Assembly: GCA_027943335.1 (NCBI GenBank)
Contig: BSBK01006347.1
Coordinates: 1,138,001-1,202,000 of the forward strand
Source of the DNA: Chamaecyparis obtusa
Lineage: Eukaryota > Streptophyta > Pinopsida > Cupressales > Cupressaceae
DNA: 64,000 nt
Reading direction: 5' to 3'
Made by a program: the position numbers and the translations under genes. Below the pieces are notes generated by a model. The model had not been told where the DNA came from and searched no databases. It saw only the letters and a program-made list of their open reading frames with translations. Positions 1-11,229 of the stretch are shown piece after piece (position 1 is the first letter of the stretch; each line of letters begins with the position of its first letter).

Positions 1-83
1 TTCATTCCCAAAGCCTCTTTTATTCTAATCTAAGTTTAATTAGGCTTTTAAAATAAATTTTATTTTAATTTCTAGGAACAAAC
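1..83. other. Left flank, non-coding, target of element B
   Basis: AT-rich sequence with no coding signal. It ends in the CAAAC target-site copy at 79-83 and is the left half of the site into which element B inserted. The same unit appears to resume at 4434. Confidence 0.5.
79..83. repeat. Target-site duplication of element B, left copy (CAAAC)
   Basis: CAAAC abuts the left LTR and is repeated exactly at 4429-4433 after the right LTR. Five-base duplications are what copia integrases produce. Confidence 0.8.
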
Positions 84-303
84 CATTATGAAAAGTAGAT
101 GGTAGAATAATTTCTAATTTATTAACAAAGATCAAACGATCTATATATACAAGAAGATGAACGATGTTTCCTTAGGAAACGATCATCTAGAATAGAAACA
201 TTCTATTCTAGCTACAACTAACTAAATATTAGAAACATTCTAATATTTATACTAAGATACAATATTGAGCATTAATAAAATATGATTCTAAATTATTCTA
301 ATA
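84..303 (-). repeat. Element B 3' LTR
   Basis: 220 bp matching 4209-4428. It contains two near-adjacent inverted repeats (TAGAATAG...CTATTCTA and AATATTAG...CTAATATT) and the palindrome TTTCCTTAGGAAA. The outer end is mutated (CA in place of TG on the plus strand). Confidence 0.88.
142..149 (-). promoter_or_regulatory. Candidate TATA box in element B LTR
   Basis: TATATATA in the 3' LTR, matched at 4267-4274 in the 5' LTR, which is the copy that would drive the element. The position is conserved between both LTRs. Promoter function is inferred from the motif only. Confidence 0.4.
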
Positions 304-3300
304 CCCCCCCTTAATGCTCAATCTATTAACTACACCAATAGACCCCCTGAATTTTACAAACTTGTCAGGACCAAGGGGTTTGGTGAAAATATCTGCAGGT
401 TGCTTTGAGGTAGGAACATATAGCAACTGAATAGATCCATCTTCTACCAACTGCCGAATGTAATGACAATGGAGTTCTATGTATTTGGTGCGTTCATGGA
501 AGACTGGATTTTTAGAAAGTTTGAGTACACCCTGATTATTTGAAAACAAAGGAGTTAGATCTGCTTGAGGTAGTTGCATATCTGCAAGCATCTAACAAAG
601 CCAAACTGCCTCACAAGCTACCTTGATAGCTCCTCTATATTCTGCTTCTATTGAAGAGAGAGCCCTCGCTTGTTGCTTCTTACTGGTCTAGGTGACCGCA
701 CCCAATCCTAAACTGAACACATATCCAGAGGTAGATTTTCTGTCATCAATGGAGCCAACCCAATCAGAATCTGTGAATCCACTAAGTTGAGGAGCAACAC
801 TTCAAGTGTAAAGAAGCCCATAATCCAAGGTGCCTTATACATAGTGCATAACATGCTTCACTGCAACCCAATGATTAACCTTGGGGTTTTTCATGAATCG
901 GGAGATGTAGCTGACTGCAAAGTTGAGATCAGGTCTAGTAGCAGTAATATAGATGAGACTAACCACTAGTTTCCTGAAGAGGGTTTCATCTACAGGAGGA
1001 GAATTAGATTGTGCAGACAATTTCAGACTAGTCTCCATAGGAGTGGAGGCTGGTTTGCAATCCTGCATTCAAAACTTGTCAAGAAAGCTTTTGGCATACT
1101 TAGATTGAGATAGAAAAATGCTACTATCTGTCTACCAAACCTCAATACCCAAATAATAATGAAGTAGTCTGAGATCTGTCATATCAAAAGTGTTGCACAA
1201 ATCCTATTTGATTTCAGAAATCAAATGTTCTGAACTCCCAGTAATGATTAAGTCATCCACATAGATAACGAGAAAGAGAATATCATTACCAAAGTGTTTG
1301 ATATATAGATTACTGTCTAAAGGACTACACCAAAATCCACAAGCAACCAAGTACTAATCAATTTTTATGTACCATGCCTGAGGGGCCTGTTTAAGACCAT
1401 AGAGGGCTTTCTGGAGTCTATATACTTTGGGTTCTGAACCGGCAACCTTGAAACCAGGAGGTTGTGTCAGGTAGACTTCTTCCTGCAATTCACCATTTAG
1501 AAAGGCACTCTTCACATCCATCTGGTGAACTTTCCAACCATACCGAGCTGCAATTGCAAGGAGAAGGTGAATAGTACTCATCTTGGCTGTAGGAGCAAAA
1601 GTCTCCTCATATTCAATGCCTTCTTGCTAGGTGAATCCTCGAGCAACTAATCTATCTTTATATTTTTCTAAGGTACCATCTGCATGATATTTGACCTTAT
1701 AGACCCATTTACAACTAATGGGTTTCTTCCCTAGAGGAAGATCTGAAAGAACCTAGGTGTGAATCTTTTGAAGACTTTGGAACTCAACATCCATTGCCTA
1801 TTCCCATTCTAGAATTCCTTTGGCCTCTACATATATTTGAGGCTCAGAGATACTGGGGATGTTAGCCATGAGAGAAACATTAACTGTGTTATGCTGAATG
1901 CTCTTATTTCTGGAGGTTCTACCCTCAATGAGTTCATCAGGATGAAGATCATTGATTATCTTAGTCTGCCATTTAGGCCGAAGAGAAGAGGATGCAATAT
2001 TAGATGCAGAAGGAATAGCTAGATGAGGAAGTAGATCAGGATTAGGAGCAAGAATGACATTTTCTGAAGGGAGCTCAGGCAGTGCATTAGAATCATCTCA
2101 CTCATCAGATGAATCACATGAAATAGGAAGACCCAAGTCGGAGGTCTCTGAAGGTTGAGTCTCAGAATGTTGTGGGGAGGAAGAGAGATGAAATGGTCCT
2201 AGTTCCTCATCAAACACAACATCACGACTGAAGATTAAATGACCAGTGTTTACATCAATAAGTCTGTAGGCCTTATGAGTGTCACTGTACCCTGTAAACA
2301 TAAGATTTTGACTCTTGGAATCCAACTTAGTGCGTTGGGCATCAGGAATCCATACATATGCTAGAGAGCCAAAAATTTTAAATGGTTGATCCTAGGTTTA
2401 CGACCAGACCATGCTTCCTCGGGAGTCTTATGTTTAACTACATAAGTGGGTGACCGATTAAGAAGATAAACTACTGTGAATATTGCTTCTGCCCAATATT
2501 TTTTAGGTACGTTTCTATGTTCCAGCATAGCCCTAAGCATCTCTGTAATGGTACGATTTCACCACTTTACAACACCATTTTGCTGAGGGGTGTGTGGTGT
2601 GGTAAATTGATGCTTCATGCCATGAGTAGCGTAGAAGGTAGAAAAAATAGAAGAACAGAACTCCCCTAGAAGAACTAGACTCTTTTTCTACTAAGGCCTT
2701 AAATGTCTGAAATAGAGGAAATGCATTTGATTTTTTCTTAAGAAAATATACCCACATTTTGCAACTAAAATCATCAAAAAAGAGTAAGAAATACGTGTAC
2801 TCAATAATAGAAGTAGTATTCATAGGACAACATATATCAGCGTGAACTAGCTAGAGTACCTTAGATGCTCGCCATGAGTCACCATCTTTGAATGGTGTCC
2901 TGTGTTGCTTCCCTGTCTGGCAAGCTCTGTAAACTCGATGATTTTGGGTCTGAATATCCGGTAGGCCATGTACTAAATCATCCTGAACAAGTTGTGCAAG
3001 ATACTGAATATTCAGGTGACCATATCACTGATGCCAAAGACTGCTGATAGCAGAAGATTTTTCTATGAAGGCACGCTCAAGAGAATCACCTGAGTCCACA
3101 AGCCTATAAAGACCATGATCCTCAAGGTCAATAGAAAGCATAGTGTGAGAAGTACGATCAACAATCAAGCACTTATGTGCACTAAAAATAATATCTAGCT
3201 GAGGAGAGTGCCTCATAATCTGACTAACTGAAAGAAGATTCTGGTTCATGCCAAGAACATACCACACATTGAGGAACATGAGTTTTCTTCCTCTAGACTA

Positions 3301-3470
3301 TATCTGAACATTTCCCTTGCCGACAACATTGTACTCTTCACCACCACCAAAGATAACTAAGTTAGTGTAGGGAGAGAACTCAACAAACCAATCACACTTG
3401 TGAGTGAAATGATGAGAGGCACCGAAATCTATGTACCAGGCAGAAGATTTCACATGATCTGGAGGTATTT
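298..3470 (-). pseudogene. Element B pol remnant (copia protease-integrase-RT-RNase H)
   Basis: Translation on the minus strand gives copia pol in pieces. A protease remnant near 3440 reads WYIDFGASHHFT, where the family has an Asp-Ser-Gly active site, so Ser is replaced by Phe. GAG-pre-integrase sequence follows at 3025-3279 and integrase core around 2530-2880. RT lies at about 1070-1800, with [23 protein letters not shown] and an intact YVDD at 1252-1263. RNase H is at 298-960, with DRKSTSGYVFSLG, SSIEAEYRG and KNPVFHERTKYIE. At least eight in-frame stops plus frameshifts mark it as dead. The last frame runs through the polypurine tract and stops at a TAG formed six bases inside the LTR. 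Copia assignment is secure; the exact lineage was not determined. Confidence 0.88.
304..314 (-). promoter_or_regulatory. Element B polypurine tract
   Basis: On the minus strand TTAAGGGGGGG lies immediately upstream of the 3' LTR, the expected place for the plus-strand DNA primer. Confidence 0.75.
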
Positions 3471-3579
3471 TAGCCATAAAGGCATGAAAGGAAGATTCTT
3501 TCTACTCTGAGTGTTTAGCAACATTAGCTTGCTTTTTAATTGAGATTGACTTATGAGGCTCCTGATACAGATGCTCATA

Positions 3580-3920
3580 GCATGTTTGCCAAAAAAATGT
3601 GAATATCTTAGAGGACACGAACTTTGAGGTCAAAACTTGAAAGACAGAAAAAATGGAGAAGTACCCAGAAGAGAGCTTGAAAAAACATTAGATTAGTTAG
3701 TAATGCCATCTTGCATGTTTTCCAAAAAACATGAATATTTGAGATGGCATGAACTTTGAGGCAAAAAATTGGAAGACCCAAAAAAAATTGAGAAGTACCC
3801 AAAAGATTGCTTGAAAAACCCAAAAATAATATGCTGTCAAAATCTAGATCTGCTGGCTTGAAAATTGAGGTACAAAAATTGAGGCACCCAGAAAAAATAG
3901 ACAAAAACCCAATTAAGCTC
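3580..3920 (-). repeat. Diverged ~130-bp direct repeats in element B leader
   Basis: Two copies (about 3580-3684 and 3714-3816) share GAACTTTGAGG, GAGAAGTACCCA and GCTTGAAAAA in the same order. A third, partial copy lies at about 3855-3919. They occupy the space where gag would normally start. No convincing protein is encoded. Confidence 0.6.
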
Positions 3921-4195
3921 TCGAAAAACCCACCAAGAATCTATAATTAGAAAAAATTCTAAGCCCAAAAAATTGGTTTAAAAAAAATAGCCTGCTGCAA
4001 AAAATCTCCAAAAAATAATGGCGAATTTGTAGAAAAAACGTGGCTGAACAAGGCTGAAAATTGGCCAAACTCACAAACCCTAGACGTGAGCAACAACAGA
4101 TCCCACAATGTGGGAATAAACAAAAAATTATTCAAAAAATTTGAGCAAATAATTTCAAAAGAAATTATGACTTTTCTGAAAAAATTTGAAGTAAT

Positions 4196-4208
4196 GGCTC
4201 TGATGCCA
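4196..4208 (-). promoter_or_regulatory. Element B primer-binding site (initiator tRNA-Met)
   Basis: The minus strand reads TGGCATCAGAGCC directly next to the 5' LTR. The plant copia consensus complementary to the 3' end of initiator tRNA-Met is TGGTATCAGAGC, so one position differs. Confidence 0.85.
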
Positions 4209-4428
4209 TGTTACGAAAATTAGATTGTAGAATACTTTCTGATTTATTAACAAAGATCAAACAATCTATATATACAAGAAGATGAACAAAGTTTCCTTAG
4301 GAAACGATCGTCTAGAATAGAAACATTCTATTCTAGCTATAGCTAACTAAATATTAGAAACATTCTAATATTTATACTAAGATACAATATTGAGCATTAA
4401 TAAAATATGATTCTAAATTATTCTAATA
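4209..4428 (-). repeat. Element B 5' LTR
   Basis: 220 bp, partner of 84-303. The inner end reads ...CGTAACA on the minus strand and touches the PBS. The outer end is TATTAG, probably derived from TGTTAG. Confidence 0.88.
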
Positions 4429-4433
4429 CAAAC
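4429..4433. repeat. Target-site duplication of element B, right copy (CAAAC)
   Basis: Exact match to 79-83. Confidence 0.8.
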
Positions 4434-4800
4434 AATCCCCCTCAAGAAAACCCTCCACCAAACCCTCCTAAAGAAGTTAGTGAATAAATAGCAAAGAAAA
4501 TTTACCCCAACCTCCTCCATCAATCCAGAGACCTCCACTTGGAATGCAAGATATTTTTATTGACCAAATAGAAAGTATAAAAACTAAATTAGAAGCTTTA
4601 ATTGAGAGGTTGAAATAATATATTGATACAAATTCTTCAAGGGAAACACTTATAAAATCATTGGAATCAATCTCGACCCACATGTTGGTGCTCAAATCAA
4701 TAGATTAATGAATTTCCTATGGACTTTCCAAACCAATGATGGGAAACCAAAGTGATTTGGCTAACTAACAAGTTCAACCTAGCATAAGGTTGGAACCTTT
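4434..4800 (+). pseudogene. Proline-rich gag-like coding remnant
   Basis: Plus-strand translation shows coding-like stretches broken by several stops. A proline-rich segment (QENPPPNPPKEVSE, then QPPPSIQRPPLGMQ) is followed by an amphipathic stretch containing FIDQIESIKTKLEALIERLK. A proline-rich head plus a charged helix resembles the N-terminus of some Ty3/gypsy gag proteins. No zinc knuckle or other diagnostic motif is present, so the assignment is tentative. Element B split this unit. Confidence 0.3.
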
Positions 4801-5450
4801 GCCATTATGGCTCTACATGACCAAGGTTGGTAGGCCTATACCTCAACCAAATCTGTTAGTTAAAGGATTTTTATAGCAGACAATAAATTTATAGAACTTG
4901 GGTATTCTCTCAAGTTGGCAAGTAAATTCTTGAGATGAATGTAATTGTGAATATCACACCTATAGGGTATTGAATGCTGCAAAAGCTCGAATACTTTGGT
5001 TAATTACAAGAATGTTTGATAAAATATGTACATGTAAATGAATGAATGCTAAATAGAATATCCCAAAACTTTAAACAATGAACCAAATGACTATATCCAA
5101 TAATTGATAAGATCAGTGCCTTGTTTCTACTAGGGAAATAGAGTCAATTCACTTTCAATCCTATATACAGCCTCAGAGACAATTTTAATAACTTGTTATT
5201 AAAAACAAGACCATCATTTCAAGGGCTTCTATATGAATTATAATCAAAATATGAGTTTACAGCCAGTTCTATTGAATTTAACTCTACTTTGAGATACCAA
5301 TACAATAGAGATAAGTTTGACAACCAATCCTTTTATCTGATGCTCAAACTATAAATTTAATTTCAAATTATAATAATATAAGAATTTTCACAATAAAACA
5401 ATCTATGAAATAGATTTATCTGAGTGACTAATTGAAAAAAATTAAAATTT
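4801..5450. other. AT-rich spacer, nothing recognised
   Basis: No coding frame of note and no repeat structure recognised. It is the sequence into which element A inserted (target ATTAC at 5451-5455). Confidence 0.4.
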
Positions 5451-5455
5451 ATTAC
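5451..5455. repeat. Target-site duplication of element A, left copy (ATTAC)
   Basis: ATTAC abuts the left LTR and recurs exactly at 21883-21887. Confidence 0.9.
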
Positions 5456-6396
5456 TATAATCATCTAAAAATGGTCATCTAGACTATTAGCCCCTTTCTA
5501 GCATTATTTGCTAAAATCATCAATTGCTTATTCTTGATCAAATCCTAGTTCTATCATTTATTTGATTTTATTCTATGGGCTAACCATCTTATCCTAAGTC
5601 TTTATTTATTTAAAAAGAATTTCCTCCTCTTTTATTAAATAAAAAGCCCCCACTTTTCCTCTTATCCTAAGTTGCACAAATAAAGCATTATTCATATTTT
5701 ATAAAAAAGAGAAAAGACACTTTTTGTCTCATATGGACACAAAAGTCAACTCTTATTTTCCCATTGGAGGATATTTGTGCACATGGATTTCTCCTCTATC
5801 AAGCTCCACCGTTGATTAAATCATTTGCCTCTTAATCTCCATGGTCCATTCTTTCTCATTTCTTATAAAAGGAGAGCTCTCTTCTCATTTTTAGGATGAA
5901 TCTTTTGAATACTAACTTTATGTTGCAGGATTGCTTGGAGACTTTGGAGATTTTGAAGACATTATTGTATCTAGCCTTCATTTCTTGCATCATAGCTTCA
6001 TATTCTTGCATTCTTAGCTTAGTTTCGTATTTATGCTTTCCTAGTTTAGATTTAATTTTCATGCTCTAGATTAGCTCACATAGATTAAGTAGTTTGGATT
6101 TGTAACACTTGCATCTTTCCTTTCATAATTTAGCTTGCATTCTCATTTCTAGTATAGTTGCATTTTCATTCTCATTCTTGGTTCTTGAGGACATTGACAT
6201 TCTTTTCCTTGTATTCATTGAATCTCCCATTGCATGGTTTACTAGCAAGGTCATAAGCTTAATAGCTCTAACTGAGAGCATTCGTAATATCCTTGCACTC
6301 CATGCCTAAGGAGCTCTAGATCGATTTTCAAGGATTCCCATTCATGGATTCCCTTGGAAGAAAAAGCTTAGAGAAGTGCACATCTTAGTGTGTACA
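5456..6396 (+). repeat. Element A 5' LTR
   Basis: 941 bp, ending in TGTACA. The first bases TATAATC correspond to TGTAATC in the 3' LTR, so the canonical TG has mutated here. Confidence 0.93.
5864..5870 (+). promoter_or_regulatory. Candidate TATA box, element A 5' LTR
   Basis: TATAAAA followed by the palindrome GGAGAGCTCTC. The same arrangement is kept at 21350-21356 in the 3' LTR. The U3/R boundary would be expected about 30 bp downstream. Confidence 0.55.
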
Positions 6397-6400
6397 TTTT

Positions 6401-6418
6401 TGGCACCCACCGTGGGGC
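6401..6418 (+). promoter_or_regulatory. Element A primer-binding site
   Basis: TGGCACCCACCGTGGGGC begins four bases after the LTR. The TGGCnCCCACCGTGGGGC form is a familiar PBS type in plant gypsy elements. I do not assign the tRNA with certainty. It contains the inverted repeat CCCAC/GTGGG. Confidence 0.7.
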
Positions 6419-6465
6419 TTTGAGCCTCATTCTCTTCATTTTTATCAAGTTTTTGTATATTTTCA

Positions 6466-6852
6466 GTGTCACTTTTTTGTCAATTTTGCACAAACAGGAG
6501 AAACACCGCTTATGAGAAATCTGACACCACCTACAAGCATTCTGATGCCACTTACGAGAAATTTGACGATGCCTATGCACATTTTGTTCATGCCTATGCA
6601 CATTTTGATCATGCCTGTGCACATTTTGTTCATGCCTATGCACATTTTGATCACGCTTGTGCACATTTTGTTCACGCCTATGCACATTTTGATCATGCCT
6701 ATGAACATTTTGATCACGACTATGCACATTTTGTTCACGCCTATGCACATTTTGATCACACCTATGCACATTTTGATCATGCCTATGAACAATCTAATTA
6801 CACCTATGAGTATTTTGATCACGCTCACCAGCTTTTAAATGACACATATTAG
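6466..6852 (+). CDS. Leader ORF of element A made of 16 heptapeptide repeats (unknown, possibly not translated)
   Basis: This is a 128-codon open frame in the element A leader, between PBS and gag. After a short head (MSLFCQFCTNRRNT) it consists of sixteen 21-bp units from 6508 to 6843, each giving seven residues of the type A-Y-A-H-F-D/V-H, then Thr-Tyr and a stop. Inner units alternate VH and DH, a higher-order 42-bp period. The product would be very rich in His, Tyr and Ala. Because the unit is a multiple of three, the other frames and the opposite strand are also open across it, so openness alone does not prove translation. No known protein family is recognised. Confidence 0.3.
   Translation: MSLFCQFCTNRRNTAYEKSDTTYKHSDATYEKFDDAYAHFVHAYAHFDHACAHFVHAYAHFDHACAHFVHAYAHFDHAYEHFDHDYAHFVHAYAHFDHTYAHFDHAYEQSNYTYEYFDHAHQLLNDTY
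6508..6843 (+). repeat. 21-bp tandem repeat, 16 units
   Basis: The unit consensus is GCCTATGCACATTTTGATCAT. The first three and last three units are the most diverged; the central ones are nearly identical. Many differences between central units are silent in the AYAHFDH frame (CAT/CAC, GCC/GCT), others swap Asp/Val and Tyr/Cys. Confidence 0.9.
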
Positions 6853-8781
6853 CTGTGAAATCCCGCATGGTATTTTCTATTTAATTTTGCTATCAGATTT
6901 TTAAATTCTATGTTCTAACTCACTGTCTGTGGTTTTTTTTCTTCACAGATAAGCAGACATAGGAAAGTACATAAAATAAAGAGTAGAGCTACTCGAGATA
7001 GACAGAGACCCATATTTCTAGATTTTCTAGTTTGCTTGTTGTTTTCAATTTTTCTACTTTCGGATTTCTGATTTGCTGTTGTAAAATAGAGGCTTATTTG
7101 CAGATTATTATTGGTTTTTATGTGCTAACTCATTGTGGGACTAACAAGTTGTGCTTTAGGTGCTCTCATTGCTTTCTTATTTTCTTAAAAAGATCACATG
7201 TCAAAGCTCCAAAGGCAAAAGGGCTACTAATTATGTTTTGCAGGGCTGCCCAACGCCTAAAAATAACCAAGTGCTTGTTTATTACTTTTCTTTTAAGTGC
7301 AGCTTATACTAGTTGTTTCATTTCTTAGGCACTTAAGATCTTGTTGTAGGAATCTTTGGGTGGTAGGAAATTATGCTCTTCACCCATGTGGTGAACCAGA
7401 AATCCTGACCCACTTTTAGATTTTGAAAACAAGAGGGTAATTGAACTCTTTGTTTGGTGTTTGGGAGAGATTTTTGAGCTAGGAGATTATGCTCTTCACC
7501 CTTGAGGTGAACCAGAAATCTTGACACTCAAAAGTTAATCCAATCTTTGTTCAACATTAGGATCCTTTAGCGAGCCTACTCTTGAGCAATCAAGAGGAAT
7601 GACCCAAGTGGGGACAAGCTTATTATCGGCTATTCCGACCCACTATAAACTCAAGGCTATCAAGGACACAAAACCTTGGTAGACATAGTACTTGTCTTCG
7701 CTTAATGTGACTACTTGTGGGATTGTGACCATGAGGAAAATGTTGAGCAAGACTGCTTAAAGTACTCTTGTGGCTGCGAGGTTCATTACTTGCCGCAAGG
7801 TAAGGAGTCCCTTTGGGGAGCAAGGGGAGTATTAAGAATGGAAGCCCTTACTAAGAACCATAGGTAGAGGCCACCCTATTTTTTCGCTTAGCTTCTTGGT
7901 GTAAGGATTGATCCAAGTGGAATAATCCAGATCACCCCAAGATTACTCACCATCTATGTTCCTTTGGTTGTGTCATTGACACCTCCACAAAAAATCCAAC
8001 ATCTATTGTGGGCAACCACTTTTTGTGAGGCGATGGAACATCAAGTGTGGGCCAAGTTGCTAAGTATTGAGCCTTTGTCCTTCTAGGCTAGTAAGTGCCT
8101 GAAGTGTTCTTGCTGTGATCTACCCATGCAAATATTCTCAAAGATACAAACATCGCGGTAGTGCTCATAGAATTTTTCATTTTGATATCCCAATTGTTTG
8201 TCTTGGCAAGGTTGCTTTTGCTCTTGCACAAGTGTTTGATGACATGTTTGATCACCTACTATTTGCAAACTTGTCTACTTCCTGATATTATTGTGCTTGA
8301 AACCAAAAAATTGTACTTGCAACCTACAACATTGACCAAATTGCTCTCAAAACTGAATTTTCCACATTCATTGGTCAAGAGTCGTACAATACTGAAACAT
8401 CATTGCATACCTTCAACCAAGAATCCTGAGTTATTCTATTGTACTGCTACTATTGCAATCTTAGGTTGTTAAACTTGATTTTTAACTTGTCACGGAGTGT
8501 CTTTTCCAATTCTTACCTAAAGCTGGTTTGTTATTTGCATGCTTAGGTTTGTTCTAGACTGGAAAAAATGAGCTAAAACTATTGGGTTTGAGTCTAACAA
8601 ATGCTACTCTTGATCACTTGTCACACCATGGTTACCTCTATAGGTACTTGCTAATCGAGCTTCTTTCTCACCTCTCGGCTTGAGTCAATTGATTGATGTA
8701 AGTTCTTGAGCACTTTTTATGAGCCATCTCTATTATTCTATTTTGACAAGTGATCTTCTTTAGCTTTTCTTATCTCAATAT
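6853..8781 (+). other. Element A long leader, non-coding
   Basis: No convincing coding frame. It contains a diverged direct duplication of 46 bp (7364-7409 and 7480-7525) sharing TTATGCTCTTCACCC and GTGAACCAGAAATC. Long leaders between PBS and gag are usual for Tat-type elements. Confidence 0.6.
7364..7525 (+). repeat. Direct duplication of 46 bp in the leader
   Basis: Copies at 7364-7409 and 7480-7525 differ at about five positions and are separated by 70 bp. Each contains the short inverted repeat TTCACC...GGTGAA. Confidence 0.8.
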
Positions 8782-10852
8782 TTGAAAAACTTTGTCTCAT
8801 TCTATTATTCAACCAACATTCTTTTCATGCTAGTTACAACTCGATCTCAATTTGAGCAGGAGAGTCACCCTCTATTCAATTATACACAGTTACCTTCTCC
8901 AACCAAATGCTCATGTGTGCCAATTAGCAACAACAGTTCTAGTCCTAACCAATTTGAAGATTCTAAGGTCACCCCGTGGTACAAAGGGGGCTTCCTCTTT
9001 TCCGCATTCAAGACCTCCAAAAGCACAAATAGTGTCTCACTCACTTTGACTAAACAAAAAAATTTCCACCATTTGCAAGAATATTTTGAGCATAAGGACA
9101 ACCAAGTGCATTTAGACAAAATGGATGCTACTAGGTGTATGGCTATGAAGGGGATGTCTCAAGAACAACCTGAGATTAGTGGCTATGAATATAGACCCCC
9201 TCCTTTTGGTACCATTGTCAACTATGGCAACAACACGCCACCAAGATCTCCTCCAAGATGAACTTTTGTTGCTCCTTCTTCACCTCCTAAACCTCCTCCC
9301 TCTCAACATGAGGAAGAAGCCAATGATGAAGTTTCTAGTGAAGAACTTATGAGATTTGAACAAGATGAAGCCTCCTAATGCATGATGCTTAAACTTTTAG
9401 AGCAAAATGGAGATCAATACTTTCAATACATGACTTTTAGGGGATACAAGCTCCCTCCTAGCTATGATGTATGCTAGATCATTCAAGAAAGAGTACTAAC
9501 TAAATTGGAAATCCTTAGGGATGAATTGCAATGAATGAATCAATGCCTTGCTCAACTTGCAATAGAAAAAGAACCTCCAAAGGTTTCTTTCGTAGAATCT
9601 ATTTGTGCTCTTCCTTTTGATAGGAGTCTATACATGGTCCCATTTCCTAGGGATATTGAGGTTCCCAAATACGACAAGTATGATGGAAACGGTGACCCCC
9701 ATGACCATGTGCGTCACTTTTACACTCTTAGTATGGAATTCCTTCATGAAGACACATTTCTTTTGTGATTGTTCCCTAGAAGTTTAAGAGGACAAGCTCT
9801 AGAATGGTTCACGAAGTTGACACCACCTCTTAAGACCTTTAACAAGTTGGCTAGGTGCTTTTCCCAACATTATTCATAAAACATCCAACAACCTATCACC
9901 ATGATAGATCTTAGTGCTCTAAAGAAAAATCAAGGTGAGCCACTTGCCACTTACAACGTTGGAGGTCATTGTATTCTCAATATCCTTGTCAGCTACCAAA
10001 GAGAGAAAAGATTAACATTTTTGTCAACACTCTTGTGCCAAAACTGTATTATGATCTAAGGAAACAACTGTTCTCCTCTTTCAATGACATGGTTGAAAGT
10101 GATATCAGATTGAGGATGTGTCCATAAGAAAGGGGGATATTGTTATTAATAAAGATACTTGAGGCAATGCCAAAGACAAGAACAAACCTTGGAATAGAAA
10201 CAAGTATGTTGTTAATGATGGGGTTGTGGATGTCCCAAAAGATAAAGAGCCTACTTTCAACCTTTCTAATGCTATCTACGTAGCAAAACAAAAAGAGGCT
10301 GCCAACACTCACAATGCTCCTAAGCCTCAGTATGCAGACAAGCCAAAAAAGACATTTCAATGATGAGTCTACACTAATTTGGCTGAACCGTACGATGTGA
10401 TTCTTAAGACTCTAGTTGCCAACAAATATCTTACGCTTCCTGACAATTCTCATCCCTATGATCCACTAGTTAAGCCTGATTGGTGGAGAGAAGATCATTT
10501 CTACCATTATCATAAGAATAAGGGACATAAGACATACAATTGTTTTAAGCTTAAAGACACCATTCAAGATCTTATTGATGGAGGCACAGTTCTCATAGAT
10601 GGCTTAGTTACAAATTATGATCACAAGGCTTTCAAGACTCCTCTACCTGAGTATGAGAAAGTAGAATCCTCTCAAGCACATAATAAAAATCATGATGCCA
10701 AGATCAACTATACATATACTCTCGATTCGCCTGTGATCAACATGGTAGAACCCATTGAGAGTGTTCTTATGATGAGGTCTCAAGATGATAACAACACCAA
10801 TTATGGTACACCAAAGTTGGTCTTGCAAACACTAGATAATTCATCTTCCTAG
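8782..10852 (+). pseudogene. Element A gag remnant
   Basis: The frame opens at 8782 and continues in pieces through several stops and at least one frameshift. The retrotransposon-gag core is clear at 9640-9880: VPKYDKYDGNGDPHDHVRHFY, then, after a stop, LRGQALEWFTKLTPP. A degenerate nucleocapsid motif follows at about 10500-10560, reading FYHYHKNKGHKTYNC, where the family has paired cysteines before the Gly-His. The N-terminal part (8782-9260) is Ser/Pro-rich and not diagnostic. Gag would form the cytoplasmic virus-like particle that packages the element RNA. Broken in several places, so not expected to be functional. Confidence 0.8.
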
Positions 10853-11229
10853 AGTGAGACACTAAATGCTATTACTAGGGGGCAAGCCAAAATTGTCCTT
10901 AAGACCGTGCATGATCCCAAACAAGTGGCTCCTTCCAAACAAGCAGCTCCTTCAGCCCTATCTAGCTATGACCTTGTACACTAGCTACATCGGACACCCG
11001 CTCAGATATCCATTTTTGAGTTTCTTGAGCTATCCCCTTTGCACAAAGAGATCCTTGAGATAGCTCTTTGTACAACAAATGTTTCCAATGATATTGATCC
11101 AGATCGATTCCAGGCTATGGTCAACCACATCGCATCTCCCCACTACCTATCCTTTTCTATAGAAGATGACGCATCTCTTAGTCACCCTCATAATCTAGCT
11201 TTACACATTGAAGTTCTAGTCTACCATAC

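Larger units (their letters stand above)
84..4428 (-). mobile_element. Element B: Ty1/copia LTR retrotransposon without recognisable gag
   Basis: Two 220-bp LTRs (84-303 and 4209-4428) are flanked by CAAAC on both sides. Reading on the minus strand, the 5' LTR is followed by a primer-binding site for initiator tRNA-Met, a leader with diverged ~130-bp repeats, a broken pol in copia order (protease, integrase, RT, RNase H) and a G-run polypurine tract before the 3' LTR. At about 4.3 kb it is short for a copia element because gag is missing: only about 700 bp of repeat-like leader separates the PBS from the protease remnant. Many stops and frameshifts make it non-autonomous. The two LTRs differ by roughly 7% by eye, suggesting a fairly old insertion. 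Confidence 0.9.

Noticed and set aside
3608..3904. 98-codon hydrophobic open frame in the element B leader
   Set aside because: Lies entirely in diverged non-coding direct repeats; Phe/Leu-rich because the plus strand is A-rich.
5856..6062. Open frames in both element A LTRs on the minus strand (also 21342-21548)
   Set aside because: Present twice only because the LTR is duplicated; no recognised motif, and antisense to the element.
6368..6838. Several long open frames on both strands over the 21-bp repeat
   Set aside because: A repeat unit divisible by three without stops opens every frame. Only the plus-strand frame from 6466 is listed, and with low confidence.
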